In this document: piece by piece, positions 33,017-44,577 of the stretch
Layout: each line of letters begins with the position of its first letter
How positions within the stretch are numbered: position 1 is the stretch's first letter
Assembly: GCF_040687965.1 (NCBI RefSeq)
Contig: NZ_CP156084.1
Span: 2,914,501-2,978,500 of the forward strand
Length of the DNA: 64,000 bases
DNA from: Methylocystis echinoides
GTDB taxonomy: Bacteria > Pseudomonadota > Alphaproteobacteria > Rhizobiales > Beijerinckiaceae
Direction: 5' to 3'
Translations under genes and position numbers: made by a program
Notes under the pieces: model-generated
What the model saw: only the letters and a program-made list of their open reading frames with translations
What the model was told of the DNA's origin: nothing
Databases searched by the model: none

Positions 33017-35479
33017 ATGCCGGCGCGCGCGCGAGGCACGGACGAGAGCGCGCTCGCCGCCTATCGCGCGAAACGCGACTTCTCCGTCACGCCGGAGCCG
33101 CAGGGCGGCGCCTCGCGCGGACGAGCGCCGCGACTGGTCGTGCAGCGCCACTTCGCCCGGCGGGAGCATTTCGACCTGCGCCTCGAAATGGACGGCGTGC
33201 TGAAAAGCTGGGCCGTGACCCGCGGCCCCTCCGCCAATCCCGCCGATCGACGCCTCGCCGTGCGCACCGAGGACCATCCGCTCGATTATGGCGATTTCGA
33301 AGGCCTGATTCCCAAGGGCGAATATGGCGGCGGCACGGTGATGCTCTGGGAAGACACGACCTATGCGCCGACGAACGGCGATCCGCTCGCGGCGCTCGAC
33401 AAGGGCGAGGTCAAGTTCCGCGTAAATGGCGAGAGAATGCAGGGCGGCTATGTGCTCGTGCGCATGAAAACGCGCGACAAGCACGAGAACTGGCTGCTGA
33501 TAAAAGAGCGCGACGAATTTGCCGACCCGGATGAAGACCTTGCCGAGCATTTTACGACGAGCGTCGCCACTGGCCGCACGCGCGAGGAGATTGAACGCGG
33601 CGCCAAGGCCAGGCGAAAGAGAGCTCCCGCCGCCCGCGCCAAAGCCGCTTATTGGTCGGATAAGCCGCTCGCGAGCGCGCCCACGCCGAAATTCGTCGCC
33701 CCGCAGCTTTGCGAAACATCCGAGACGCCGCCAGCGGGCGCCGACTGGATTTTCGAGCTGAAATACGACGGCTACCGTCTGGAGCTGGCGACCGGCGCCG
33801 ATGGGGCGGTGGTCTATACGCGCTCGGGGCTCGACTGGACCAATCGTTTTCCGGGGCTCGCCCGCGCCGCCTTCGCGCTTCCCTGCCGCAATGCGCTTCT
33901 CGACGGCGAGGCGGTGGTCTTCGACGAGAAGGGCCTTTCCGATTTCGCCATGCTCGTCTCGGCGCTCGAGGCCGGCCGCAGCGAGCGGGTGGAGTTCGTC
34001 GCCTTCGACCTGCTCATGCTCGACGAGAAGGATTTGCGGCGCCAGCCTTTGCGCGAGCGCAAGGCGATGCTGAAGAAGCTTCTCTCCGGCGCCTCCGGCC
34101 CGCTGCGTTACGGCGATTACATCGAGGGCGACGGCGCCGCGGTCTTTCGACAGGCGACGCAGGCCGGGGCCGAAGGGATCATCGCCAAGCGCGGCGACGC
34201 GCCCTACCGCAGCGGGCGCTTCTCGGACTGGCTGAAAATCAAGGGCGATTTCCGCGAGGACGTGGTCATCATCGGCTATCGGCCTTCGGACAAGGGGGAG
34301 AGCTTCGCGTCGCTCGTCGCCGCCAAGGAGACGCCGGAGGGGCTGCGCTATGTTGGCCGAATTGGAACCGGCTATGGCGGGCCGACGCGCCGCGCGCTCG
34401 AACCTTTGCTCGCCAAGCGCGCCGGCGCCAAGCCGCCCCAACCGATCGCCGCCGCGAACCTAATTCCAAGAGGCATAGTCTTTCTCGAAAACCCCTTTCC
34501 GGCGGAAGTGCGGTTCGGAGGCTGGACCATGGACGGACAGATGCGGCAGGCGCGGTTCCTGGGCGTGCGCGAAGACGTAAAGCCAAATGCCGCGGCCTCG
34601 CAGTCGAAAGAGCCGCCGAAGCTGGCGCGCATCACCCATGCGAGCCGCGTGGTTTTCCCCGACGATGGCGTCACCAAGGGCGAGATCGCCGCCTATTACG
34701 ACGCTGTTGCGCCCCGTATGGCCCCGCATCTCGCCGACCGCCCGATCAGCCTGCTGCGGGCGCCGGAAAATATCGGCGACCTCTTTTTCCAGCGACATCC
34801 GCTCAAGGGGATGACGAAAGGGATTCTCAAGGTCGAGGACGAAGGCGGCGAACCTTATATCGCGCTCGACGGCGCGCTCGGCCTGCATACGGCGGCGCAG
34901 TTCGGGGCCATCGAGATTCATGGCTGGATGTCGCTCGCAGCCGATCTCGACCGGCCGGACCGGATGGTCTTCGACCTCGATCCGGACGAGGAGCTGCCGT
35001 TCAGGGAGGTCTGCAAAGCGGCCGCCGACATTCGCGACTATCTGAAGGCGATCGGCCTCAAGAGCTGGCCAATGGTCACGGGCGGCAAGGGCATACATGT
35101 CGTCTTGCCGCTCGACCGCTCGCTTGCCTACGCCCAGACGGAAGTCTTCGCCGCGGGCTTTGCGCGCGGTCTGGCGCAGCAGGAGCCCAATCGATTCGTC
35201 GCCACTATGAGCAAGCGCCGGCGCGTGGGGCGCATTTTCATCGACTGGCTGCGCAACAAGAAAACCGCGACGGCCATTCTGCCCTGGTCGCTGCGCGCCC
35301 GGCGCGGCGCCACCGTGGCGACGCCCTTGTCATGGGAAGCGCTGCAATCGGTCGAGAGCGCCAGCGCCTTCGACATTCGCAGCGCGCTCAAGGTCAAAGA
35401 CGCTTGGAATGGCTTCTTCAAGACAAGCCAGACCATCGCACCCGGCGCGCTCGCCTTCATGCGCGAGAATGCGCTCTGA
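33017..35479 (+). CDS. ligD: Multifunctional NHEJ DNA ligase
   Basis: This 820-residue protein has three domains in the order PE-LIG-POL. The phosphoesterase domain (about 1-165) shows HFARREHFDLRLEMDG and GDFEGLIPKGEYGGG. The ATP-dependent ligase has the adenylated Lys in FELKYDGYRLE near residue 249 and DGEAVVFDE. The primase-polymerase domain (about 535-820) includes DLDPDEELPF and the late RIFIDWLRN. It processes and seals broken ends with Ku from the gene upstream, with which it is coupled. Confidence 0.96.
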   Translation: MPARARGTDESALAAYRAKRDFSVTPEPQGGASRGRAPRLVVQRHFARREHFDLRLEMDGVLKSWAVTRGPSANPADRRLAVRTEDHPLDYGDFEGLIPKGEYGGGTVMLWEDTTYAPTNGDPLAALDKGEVKFRVNGERMQGGYVLVRMKTRDKHENWLLIKERDEFADPDEDLAEHFTTSVATGRTREEIERGAKARRKRAPAARAKAAYWSDKPLASAPTPKFVAPQLCETSETPPAGADWIFELKYDGYRLELATGADGAVVYTRSGLDWTNRFPGLARAAFALPCRNALLDGEAVVFDEKGLSDFAMLVSALEAGRSERVEFVAFDLLMLDEKDLRRQPLRERKAMLKKLLSGASGPLRYGDYIEGDGAAVFRQATQAGAEGIIAKRGDAPYRSGRFSDWLKIKGDFREDVVIIGYRPSDKGESFASLVAAKETPEGLRYVGRIGTGYGGPTRRALEPLLAKRAGAKPPQPIAAANLIPRGIVFLENPFPAEVRFGGWTMDGQMRQARFLGVREDVKPNAAASQSKEPPKLARITHASRVVFPDDGVTKGEIAAYYDAVAPRMAPHLADRPISLLRAPENIGDLFFQRHPLKGMTKGILKVEDEGGEPYIALDGALGLHTAAQFGAIEIHGWMSLAADLDRPDRMVFDLDPDEELPFREVCKAAADIRDYLKAIGLKSWPMVTGGKGIHVVLPLDRSLAYAQTEVFAAGFARGLAQQEPNRFVATMSKRRRVGRIFIDWLRNKKTATAILPWSLRARRGATVATPLSWEALQSVESASAFDIRSALKVKDAWNGFFKTSQTIAPGALAFMRENAL

Positions 35480-35481
35480 CC

Positions 35482-35772
35482 CTATCCGAAGAAGCGCTTC
35501 TTGAGGACGTTATAGGCCAATGTCACGACGGCGCCCGTCACGCCGCCGCCGGCCGCCTGTCCGAGAAGCACGCCGAGATCGAAAGCGCCGCCGCCGCTCG
35601 CGGCGCTCGCGAGCGAGGGGATGATGGCGGCGAGGATCTGGCCGCCAATGCCGCCGCCGAGCGCGCCGCTGATCAGATCGCCCAGCGCATTATCGCTCTT
35701 CGTCGCCTTGCCAGCCGCCTTGCCGCCGAGCGCGCCGGCGACGACCTGAATGAGAATATCGGTAATCGACAT
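35482..35772 (-). CDS. Small Gly/Ala-rich hydrophobic protein
   Basis: A 96-residue product from ATG 35772, with GGAG eight bases upstream. It is rich in Gly and Ala with hydrophobic stretches (ITDILIQVVAGALGGKAAG; GGGIGGQILAAIIPSLASAASGG) that may insert in or associate with membranes. Its glycine-zipper-like spacing resembles small cell-surface or bacteriocin-like proteins, but there is no leader or modification gene. It converges with ligD. No family is recognised. The long upstream extension of this frame overlaps hemW and is not real. Confidence 0.6.
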   Translation of the reverse strand: MSITDILIQVVAGALGGKAAGKATKSDNALGDLISGALGGGIGGQILAAIIPSLASAASGGGAFDLGVLLGQAAGGGVTGAVVTLAYNVLKKRFFG

Positions 35773-35840
35773 TGAGAAAGCTCCAGACCAAGTCATCATC
35801 CACAAAGGATAATTCCTCAGTCCGAGCTTTGGTTCCGTTG

Positions 35841-37007
35841 CTAGGCGGCGAGATCGGCGACGACGGCGTCGAGCACGGGGAAGCCTTCCGAACTCACCCG
35901 AAGCCGGTTTTCGCGCGTGACCTCGACGAGGCCGTCGCCGACCAGTTCGCTGATGCGCGACTGGGCGAGCTTCTTGCCGGTCAGCAGGAAATAGCGCTGC
36001 GGATCGATCCCCTCGCGCAGGCGCAGCCCCATCAGCAGAAACTCGTCGCCTTCCTGCTCGGCGTTGAGCAATTCGTCTTCGACGAGGCCATGCCCCTCGG
36101 TCTCGACGCAGGTGAGCCACATCTCGGGATGGCGTTCGCAGGCCTGCGCGCGCCGTCCGCGCGGGGTGACGATGCGGCCATGCGCGCCGGGTCCGACCCC
36201 CACATATTCGCCGTAGCGCCAATAAACGAGATTGTGCCGGCACTCGGCGCCCGGGCGCGCGTGGTTCGAGACTTCGTAGGCCGGCAGGCCGTGGCGCGCG
36301 GTGATCTCCTGCGTCACGTCCCACAGCGCGCGCTGCGTGTCGGCGTCGGGAATCGCCATCTTGCCGGTGTTGACCATGCGCTCGAACATGGTGTCGGGCT
36401 CGATGGTCAATTGGTAGAGCGACACATGCTCGGGCGCGCGGGCGAGCGCGAGGTCGAGCTCTTTGCGCCAGGCCGCCGGCGTCTGGCCCGAGCGGCCGTA
36501 GATCAGATCGAAAGAGGTGCGGTCAAAGACCGAATTGGCGATATCCACCGCCATCAGCGCCTCGGCGACGGAATGCTGGCGGCCGAGCGCCTTGAGGTCG
36601 ATGTCGTTTAAGGCCTGGACGCCGAGCGAGACGCGATTGATCCCGGCCGCCTTGAAGCCCCTGAAGCGGGACGCCTCCACGCTCGTCGGATTGGCTTCGA
36701 GCGTGATCTCGACATCCTTGGCCAGGGTCCAGTGGCTGGCGATCTGCGCCAGGATCGCTTCGGCCGTCGAGGGCGACATCAGCGAGGGCGTGCCGCCGCC
36801 GAAAAACACAGAACGCACCTCGCGCCCCGGCGCGAGCCGCGCGCGATGGGCGAGCTCGACCGCGAAGGCCTCGACAAAGCGGTCCTCATCCACGTCGCCG
36901 CGGCGGACGTGGCTGTTGAAGTCGCAATAGGGGCATTTCGACAGGCAGAACGGCCAGTGGACATAAACGCCGAAGCCAGGGTCGAAAGCATTCCGAATCG
37001 TCGCCAT
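35841..37007 (-). CDS. hemW: Heme chaperone HemW, radical-SAM family
   Basis: This 388-residue protein begins near GVYVHWPFCLSKCPYCDFNSH, giving the radical-SAM CxxxCxxC cluster motif in its first 35 residues. FFGGGTPSLMS, LGVQALND and a C-terminal HemN winged-helix region follow. HemW proteins lack the extra N-terminal residues of true HemN and insert heme into respiratory enzymes. The usual partner rdgB is not adjacent here. The gene is divergent from the SDR gene 60-90 bp away. Confidence 0.92.
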   Translation of the reverse strand: MATIRNAFDPGFGVYVHWPFCLSKCPYCDFNSHVRRGDVDEDRFVEAFAVELAHRARLAPGREVRSVFFGGGTPSLMSPSTAEAILAQIASHWTLAKDVEITLEANPTSVEASRFRGFKAAGINRVSLGVQALNDIDLKALGRQHSVAEALMAVDIANSVFDRTSFDLIYGRSGQTPAAWRKELDLALARAPEHVSLYQLTIEPDTMFERMVNTGKMAIPDADTQRALWDVTQEITARHGLPAYEVSNHARPGAECRHNLVYWRYGEYVGVGPGAHGRIVTPRGRRAQACERHPEMWLTCVETEGHGLVEDELLNAEQEGDEFLLMGLRLREGIDPQRYFLLTGKKLAQSRISELVGDGLVEVTRENRLRVSSEGFPVLDAVVADLAA

Positions 37008-37098
37008 AGTCCCCTTATCGCATGAAATCGCCCTAAACGCAGGGCGCAGCCGGCGGAACGCCTATATGTCCGCCGGTGGCGCCGTGCGGGAGGAGAGC

Positions 37099-38352
37099 TT
37101 GGCCCGGATTCTCATCGTTGGCGGGACCGGCTTCATCGGCCGCCATATCGCCGGGCGGCTTGCAGCCGCGGGCCATTCGGTCATGGCCGCCGGACGCGGC
37201 GACGTCGACCTCGCCCGCGACGACGCCGCCCGTCTTCAGGCCAAGGTCGCGGGCTTCGACGTCGTCGTCAACTGCGCCGGCCTCGTGCGGGACGTTGGCG
37301 GCAATACCATGGACGCCGTGCACGCGGAAGGCGCCATGCGCCTCTTTTCTGCCTGTATCGGCGCGGGCGTCGTGCGCTTCATCCACCTTTCAGCGCTGGG
37401 CGCGGCCCCGCAGGGCGAGACCGATTATCAGCGCAGCAAAGGCACGTCCGAGGCCTTTTTCATGGACGCCGATCCAGATGGCGAACGCCTCGACTGGCGC
37501 GTGCTGCGCCCCTCCGTCGTGGTGGGGCGGGGCGGGGCGAGCACGACCTGGCTTCTCGCCGCCGCCGCCTTGCCAGTCCTGCCGCGCATCGGACGCGAGG
37601 ACTGGAAGTTCCAGCCGGTCCATGTCGATGATCTCGCCGAGCTCGTGATGCGGCTCGCCGAAGGCGCCAGCTCGCAACGGATGATCGACGTCGTGGGGCC
37701 AGAGCCCATGACGGCCTATGAACTGACCCGGATTTTGCGGAATTGGCTGCGCCTGCGCCCGACGGGCTCCGTGCGCATTCCCGACCGCCTGTTCGAGATG
37801 GCGACCACGATCGGCGGCCGCTTCACCAGCGGCCCGCTCAATCCAGATGTGATGAAAATGCTGGCGGGCGGAAATGTCTCGGATCCGGCGGGACTGACGG
37901 CGGCGCTGGGGCGTCCGCCAAGGAGCATCCGAACTGCGCTCGCCATGGAGCCGGCGTCCGACGCCGATCGCTTGGCGGCGCGCCTCTTCCTTCTCAAGCC
38001 CGTGTTGCGCTGGAGCCTGGCGATCCTGTGGATCGTCACCGGCCTGTTGTCCTTTGGCCTTTATCCCGTGGAGAAGAGCTACGAGATGCTCGCGACGCTT
38101 GGCCTTACGGGGCTTGTCGCATCGCTGTCGCTTTATGGCGGCGCGGCGCTCGATCTTTTGCTTGGGCTGCTCCTGCTGCGCGGCTGGCGCCCGGCGCTCA
38201 TCGGCTGGCTGATGCTGGCGAGCATGGCGGCCTTCACTTTGCTCGCGTTCGGCCTTCCCGCCGATTACTGGCTGCATCCGTTCGCGCCGATTGTGAAGAA
38301 TTTGCCAATCGCGGCGGCGATCCTCGTGATGATCGCGATGGAGGCGGGTTGA
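37099..38352 (+). CDS. SDR nucleotide-sugar/NAD(P) domain fused to DoxX-like membrane domain
   Basis: This protein of about 417 residues joins an N-terminal atypical SDR (ILIVGGTGFIGRHIAGRL, then VVNCAGLV and a YQRSK catalytic pair) to a C-terminal membrane domain. That domain has four hydrophobic segments (from WSLAILWIVTGLLSFGLYP on), DoxX-like. TTG 37099 has GGAGGAG upstream and places the Rossmann motif at the N terminus; an ATG at 37066 lacks a ribosome site. The soluble part resembles NDUFA9-like SDRs. It abuts a DUF2269 gene (TGAATG). Confidence 0.82.
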   Translation: MARILIVGGTGFIGRHIAGRLAAAGHSVMAAGRGDVDLARDDAARLQAKVAGFDVVVNCAGLVRDVGGNTMDAVHAEGAMRLFSACIGAGVVRFIHLSALGAAPQGETDYQRSKGTSEAFFMDADPDGERLDWRVLRPSVVVGRGGASTTWLLAAAALPVLPRIGREDWKFQPVHVDDLAELVMRLAEGASSQRMIDVVGPEPMTAYELTRILRNWLRLRPTGSVRIPDRLFEMATTIGGRFTSGPLNPDVMKMLAGGNVSDPAGLTAALGRPPRSIRTALAMEPASDADRLAARLFLLKPVLRWSLAILWIVTGLLSFGLYPVEKSYEMLATLGLTGLVASLSLYGGAALDLLLGLLLLRGWRPALIGWLMLASMAAFTLLAFGLPADYWLHPFAPIVKNLPIAAAILVMIAMEAG

Positions 38353-38820
38353 ATGGATATCGACTTACTAAAATTGATTCACATCATCAGCTCCACGGTG
38401 CTGTTCGGCACCGGGCTGGGCACGGCTTTTCACGGGCTCGCGAGCAATCTTCGCGGCGATCTGCGCGCCATTGTCGTCGGCAACAAGAACGTGGTGCTGG
38501 CCGACTGGATCTTCACGACTCCGGCCGTCATCGTCCAGCCCGCGACCGGCGTCGCGCTCGCGCTCCAGGAGGGCTGGCCGCTCGACAGCCATTGGATATT
38601 GGCGTCGATTGCGCTCTACATCTTCGTCGGCGCCTGCTGGCTGCCGGTCGTGTGGCTGCAGATGCGCATGGCGAAGATCGCCGAGGCCTGCTTAGAGACA
38701 GGCGCGCCGTTGCCGCGGGAATACAAGCGTTACTTCTGGTGGTGGTTCGCGCTCGGCTGGCCCGCCTTCATCTCCATGCTGGTTATTTTCTGGCTGATGG
38801 TCGCGAAGCCGCAGTTCTGA
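38353..38820 (+). CDS. DUF2269 integral membrane protein
   Basis: A 155-residue protein with four membrane spans. It begins MDIDLLKLIHIISSTVLFGTG, the usual DUF2269 opening with the HI(I)S motif, and includes PAVIVQPATGVALAL and FVGACWLPVVWLQMRM. The start codon directly follows the stop of the SDR-DoxX gene, so the two are translated together. The pairing suggests one membrane function. The activity of the family is not known. Confidence 0.88.
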   Translation: MDIDLLKLIHIISSTVLFGTGLGTAFHGLASNLRGDLRAIVVGNKNVVLADWIFTTPAVIVQPATGVALALQEGWPLDSHWILASIALYIFVGACWLPVVWLQMRMAKIAEACLETGAPLPREYKRYFWWWFALGWPAFISMLVIFWLMVAKPQF

Positions 38821-38866
38821 CCAAGGCGTGGATGGCCGGAACGAGCCCGGCCAAGACGGGGAGCCC

Positions 38867-40099
38867 TCATCGGCTCGCGAAGGCCTTCCCGCGCGGCGGC
38901 GGCTTTGCGCCCTTGTCGAGGTTATAGATGTCCCGGCGGAAATGAGCCGGGCCGTCGTCCGTGGCCCAGCCGGTCATATAGACCCACGCCACGGCGGTTG
39001 GTTCGTTGAGGTCGATCTTTTCGCTATCGCCCTCGTCGACTTTGTCGCGCAACGCCGCTTCGTCCCATTGCTGCGAGCCGTCGTCGAGAAGCCAGGCGGC
39101 GAGGTCGTAAACGCCCTCCACGCGCACGCAGCCATGCGAGAGGAAGCGATAGTTCTTGTCGAACAAATCCTTCCTGGGCGTGTCGTGCATGAACACCTGC
39201 TCCTTATTCGGCATGAACAGCCTCAGCGAGCCGAGCGCATTCTTGGGGCCGGGCTCCTGGCGGAAGGTAAAATTCGCCGCGCGCGCGGCTGAGAGGCGCC
39301 GCAGCCGCTGCAGGTCGACTTCACGGCCGCGGCCATCGAGCACCTTGATGTTCTCGCGCTCGAAATATTTCGGGTTGCGCCGCAGTTTCGGCGCCAGCTC
39401 CTTGCGGATGATCGAGGCCGGGACGGTCCAGGTCGGATTGATGTCGACCGAGACGATCCGCGCCGTGATCTGCGGCGAGCGGTTGCGCTTGCCGCCAACG
39501 ATGGCGTCATAGCGCGCCTGCATTTCGTCGTTTTCAACCGCCTCGACGGAGGCGGCGGGAAGATTGACGGCCACGTAACGTTCGGGGAAGCGGAATCGCA
39601 TTTTTGAGAGCCGCGCGGCCGTCGCAGAGAGGGCGCGGGCGCGCGCTGCAGGCGCAACGTTGAGCTGGCGCAGGGTCTGACGCGACGCCTCTCCGGTTTG
39701 TTCAAGTCCAACATGCGCCTGGAAGCGCCTCACGGCGTCGCTGAGTTCGTCGTCCCAGTTCTCGTCGCCGTCCCGGGCTTGGGCCTCAGGCAGATAGCCT
39801 TCGAGCGCAAGCCTCCTGCGAAGATCGGCGACGGGCTTGCCATGGGAGTCCGGGCCGACCGGGCGCAGGATGCGCGGCCAGCCGCCGGACGCCGCGATAT
39901 CCGCATATCGCCGCGCGGCCTGAAGCGTCGCGCTTTCGGTTTCGGGCCCGTAGCTCGGAAGCGCCTGCGTTGGTCTTTCCGCCTCGCGCGCATCCGCGGG
40001 CGGCCCTTCGGCGGGCTCAGCCCAGACCGGGGCCAGGGGCATGGAGAAAATTGCGGCGGCCAGCAGCCCAATGGCTGCGGCGTAAGACTTCATTCTCAT
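38867..40099 (-). CDS. Periplasmic L,D-transpeptidase (YcbB-like)
   Basis: A roughly 410-residue precursor starting with a signal peptide (SYAAAIGLLAAAIFSMPLAPVWA). A peptidoglycan-binding domain near residues 85-150 (PVADLRRRLALEGYLP, FQAHVGLEQTG) is followed by a YcbB-type YkuD domain with the catalytic Cys in YRFLSHGCVRVEGV. It forms 3-3 crosslinks in the cell wall. GGAG lies eight bases before the ATG at 40099; an upstream in-frame start at 40159 is less likely. It differs in layout from the transpeptidase at 30046. Confidence 0.9.
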   Translation of the reverse strand: MRMKSYAAAIGLLAAAIFSMPLAPVWAEPAEGPPADAREAERPTQALPSYGPETESATLQAARRYADIAASGGWPRILRPVGPDSHGKPVADLRRRLALEGYLPEAQARDGDENWDDELSDAVRRFQAHVGLEQTGEASRQTLRQLNVAPAARARALSATAARLSKMRFRFPERYVAVNLPAASVEAVENDEMQARYDAIVGGKRNRSPQITARIVSVDINPTWTVPASIIRKELAPKLRRNPKYFERENIKVLDGRGREVDLQRLRRLSAARAANFTFRQEPGPKNALGSLRLFMPNKEQVFMHDTPRKDLFDKNYRFLSHGCVRVEGVYDLAAWLLDDGSQQWDEAALRDKVDEGDSEKIDLNEPTAVAWVYMTGWATDDGPAHFRRDIYNLDKGAKPPPRGKAFASR

Positions 40100-40183
40100 G
40101 GGAGGCGCTCCGCCGGCGCCACTTGCGCCGACTGTCGCCGTTCTATTTAGCGCCCGCACGAAAGGCGGAAGCGGCGGCGCGGG

Positions 40184-40477
40184 TTATTTTTGCGTCGCCT
40201 CCAGCGCGCACGTCACGTCGCGCAAGAGATCTTCCAAATCGGGGCTGGAGAACGCCTCGCCCGAAGGCTCGAGCCGCACGACAGGATCGCGGGTGCAGAG
40301 CCGAAGGCAGTCGCGCGTGGCGATCGCGAGCCGCCCCTCTGCAAACGCCTCCGCGAAGCGCTCGTTCAGAGAAGCCTGCGCCTTGTCGAGCAGCGCGCGC
40401 CCGCGTCCCTCGGCGTCACAGCGCGGCCCGACGCAAATAAGAAGGCGGATGGTTTGACTTGCGGCCGCTATTGCCAC
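40184..40477 (-). CDS. Thioredoxin-fold [2Fe-2S] ferredoxin-like protein
   Basis: This 97-residue protein has four cysteines in two pairs: CVGPRC near residue 15 and CLRLC near residue 57. The spacing is like thioredoxin-like [2Fe-2S] ferredoxins (NuoE/Shethna type), with the typical CxRxCxxDPVVRLEP context. It likely carries electrons in the cytoplasm. The GTG start overlaps the HEAT-repeat gene stop by ten bases, so the two are coupled and may act together. Confidence 0.82.
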   Translation of the reverse strand: MAIAAASQTIRLLICVGPRCDAEGRGRALLDKAQASLNERFAEAFAEGRLAIATRDCLRLCTRDPVVRLEPSGEAFSSPDLEDLLRDVTCALEATQK

Positions 40478-41262
40478 TTTGGCGTGGCCTCGCCGTTGAA
40501 GCGCGCGCGCAGGGCCTCGGCGTAATCGAGGCCCGTCCAGCCGGCGGGCTCTCTGCCGAGCCCCAGCAGGGCGCAGGCGGCGTCGATGAGCTTCTGCTCG
40601 GGATCTTCTTGCGACTCGAGCGTTTCGATCAGCACTGAAAGCACCCGAAGGTCGTGACGTTTCGCCAGGCCGGCGATGGCTTCGATCCGGACGCTTTCGA
40701 AGGCGTCGTCGAGCCGCGCGGCGAGCGCTTCACGCACGCGCGGCGAATCGAGATCGCCCAGATCGCCAAGGCTGAAAGTCGCCCAGTCACGCACATCTTG
40801 GTCGGCGTCGATCATGAGCAGCATGAGCCCGGGATGGCTGGCCGGGTCTTTGACGAAGCAGCCCAGCGCAAAGGCGACGGCGTGCCGCAACACCGCGTCT
40901 TCATGCCCGATAAACCTGTAGATCACGGGCAACGCCCGCGAATCCTCGATATGGCCGAGCGCGATGAGCGCCGAAGCCGCCACGCGCGGGTGCTGCTCGT
41001 TGAGCAACAGTTCGATGAGCAGTTCGCAGGCTTCCGCTGGCGATTCGTGCGGGCGTCCGGGACCGACCCCGATCTGGCCCAGAATATCGGCCCCGCGCGC
41101 GCGCTCCAAGGGTCGCGGGGATTTGAGCCATTGCGCCGCTGTGCCGAAGACCTCTCGACCGCCCCTCTTTCTGAGCGCATTGACCGCCTCCCATGCGCTG
41201 TCGTCGTCGTAATCGCAGGCGAGCGTGCGCTCGAAGAGCGTAACAAGGTCTTGCTTTTTCAT
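40468..41262 (-). CDS. HEAT-repeat protein
   Basis: This 264-residue protein consists of about five HEAT-like helical repeats, each with a pattern such as DVRDWATFSLGDLG, VRIEAIAGLAKRHD and HAVAFALGCF. HEAT proteins act as binding scaffolds; members of this type are PBS lyase-like. There is no signal sequence and no predicted enzyme activity. It is coupled to the ferredoxin-like gene downstream and lies 28 bp after gyrB's stop on the opposite side. Confidence 0.8.
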   Translation of the reverse strand: MKKQDLVTLFERTLACDYDDDSAWEAVNALRKRGGREVFGTAAQWLKSPRPLERARGADILGQIGVGPGRPHESPAEACELLIELLLNEQHPRVAASALIALGHIEDSRALPVIYRFIGHEDAVLRHAVAFALGCFVKDPASHPGLMLLMIDADQDVRDWATFSLGDLGDLDSPRVREALAARLDDAFESVRIEAIAGLAKRHDLRVLSVLIETLESQEDPEQKLIDAACALLGLGREPAGWTGLDYAEALRARFNGEATPKWQ

Positions 41263-41290
41263 AACTCAATACTCGGGGGCCGAAGCCCCG

Positions 41291-43915
<2,625 letters not shown>

Positions 43916-44521
43916 TCAGCGATAGCCTTCTTCCGCCAGCACCTGGACAACCGCGGGTCGCGATTTCATGCGCGCGTAATGCGCCAGGCAATTGGGCGGC
44001 AGAGTCATGCCGGTCTTCGCCGCCCAGAACTCGACATAGAACAGCGCCGCATCGGCGATGGAAAAGCCGCCGGCGACATAATCCCGGCCCGCGAGCGCGC
44101 TGTTGACGGCGTCGAAGGCGGAGGTCGCGATGGCCTGGCCTTCCGCGATCGTCGTCTCGCGGTCGCCGCCATAACGTTCGGGCGTGAAGACGCGGCGAAA
44201 GCCTTCGCCATGAATGTGGCGCGTGCAGAATTCGAGCATGGCGCGGGCCTCCTCCGCCAGCGCCGGATCGTCCGGCATGAGCTTGCGGCGCGGATAGGTT
44301 TCGGCCAGCCATGTCGCAATGCTGACGAAGTCCGTGAGCGCCACGCCGTCGTCGCGCACCAGCGTCGGGATCGTCCCGTGCGGATTGATGGCGAGATAGT
44401 CGGGCTTGAGATGATCGCCGCGCGGCAGGTTGAGCACATAGGCTTCGAAAACGACGCCGATCTCTTCGAGCAGGATGTGAACGCCCGTCGAGCAGGAGCC
44501 GGGGGTCATGTAGAATTTCAT
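43916..44521 (-). CDS. Glutathione S-transferase
   Basis: A 201-residue protein with an N-terminal thioredoxin-like domain (KFYMTPGSCSTGVHILLEE, with Cys in the PGSCS position typical of beta-class enzymes), cis-proline segment HGTIPTLV, and a C-terminal helical domain with AGGFSIADAALFYVEFW. It conjugates or carries glutathione in the cytosol. It is on the same strand as recQ and gyrB, but spacing suggests its own promoter. An upstream in-frame start at 44581 is rejected. Confidence 0.9.
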   Translation of the reverse strand: MKFYMTPGSCSTGVHILLEEIGVVFEAYVLNLPRGDHLKPDYLAINPHGTIPTLVRDDGVALTDFVSIATWLAETYPRRKLMPDDPALAEEARAMLEFCTRHIHGEGFRRVFTPERYGGDRETTIAEGQAIATSAFDAVNSALAGRDYVAGGFSIADAALFYVEFWAAKTGMTLPPNCLAHYARMKSRPAVVQVLAEEGYR

Positions 44522-44577
44522 GCAAGCAGCCTTTCTGTTGCGCCCGTTTTGCAACAGTGGCGCCAGAGAATCGTGCT

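Noticed and set aside
32042-34441. 799-codon minus-strand frame opposite ku and ligD
   Set aside because: Antisense to two clear genes and composed of high-GC antisense codons; no domain is recognisable.
33709-35775. Long plus-strand frame inside ligD
   Set aside because: Arg/Gly/Ala-rich translation in an alternate frame of a well-supported ligase gene; a shadow of codon bias.
35773-36324. Long minus-strand extension of the small Gly/Ala-rich gene
   Set aside because: It lies on the same strand as hemW in another frame and is Arg-rich; only the 96-codon part after ATG 35772 looks real.
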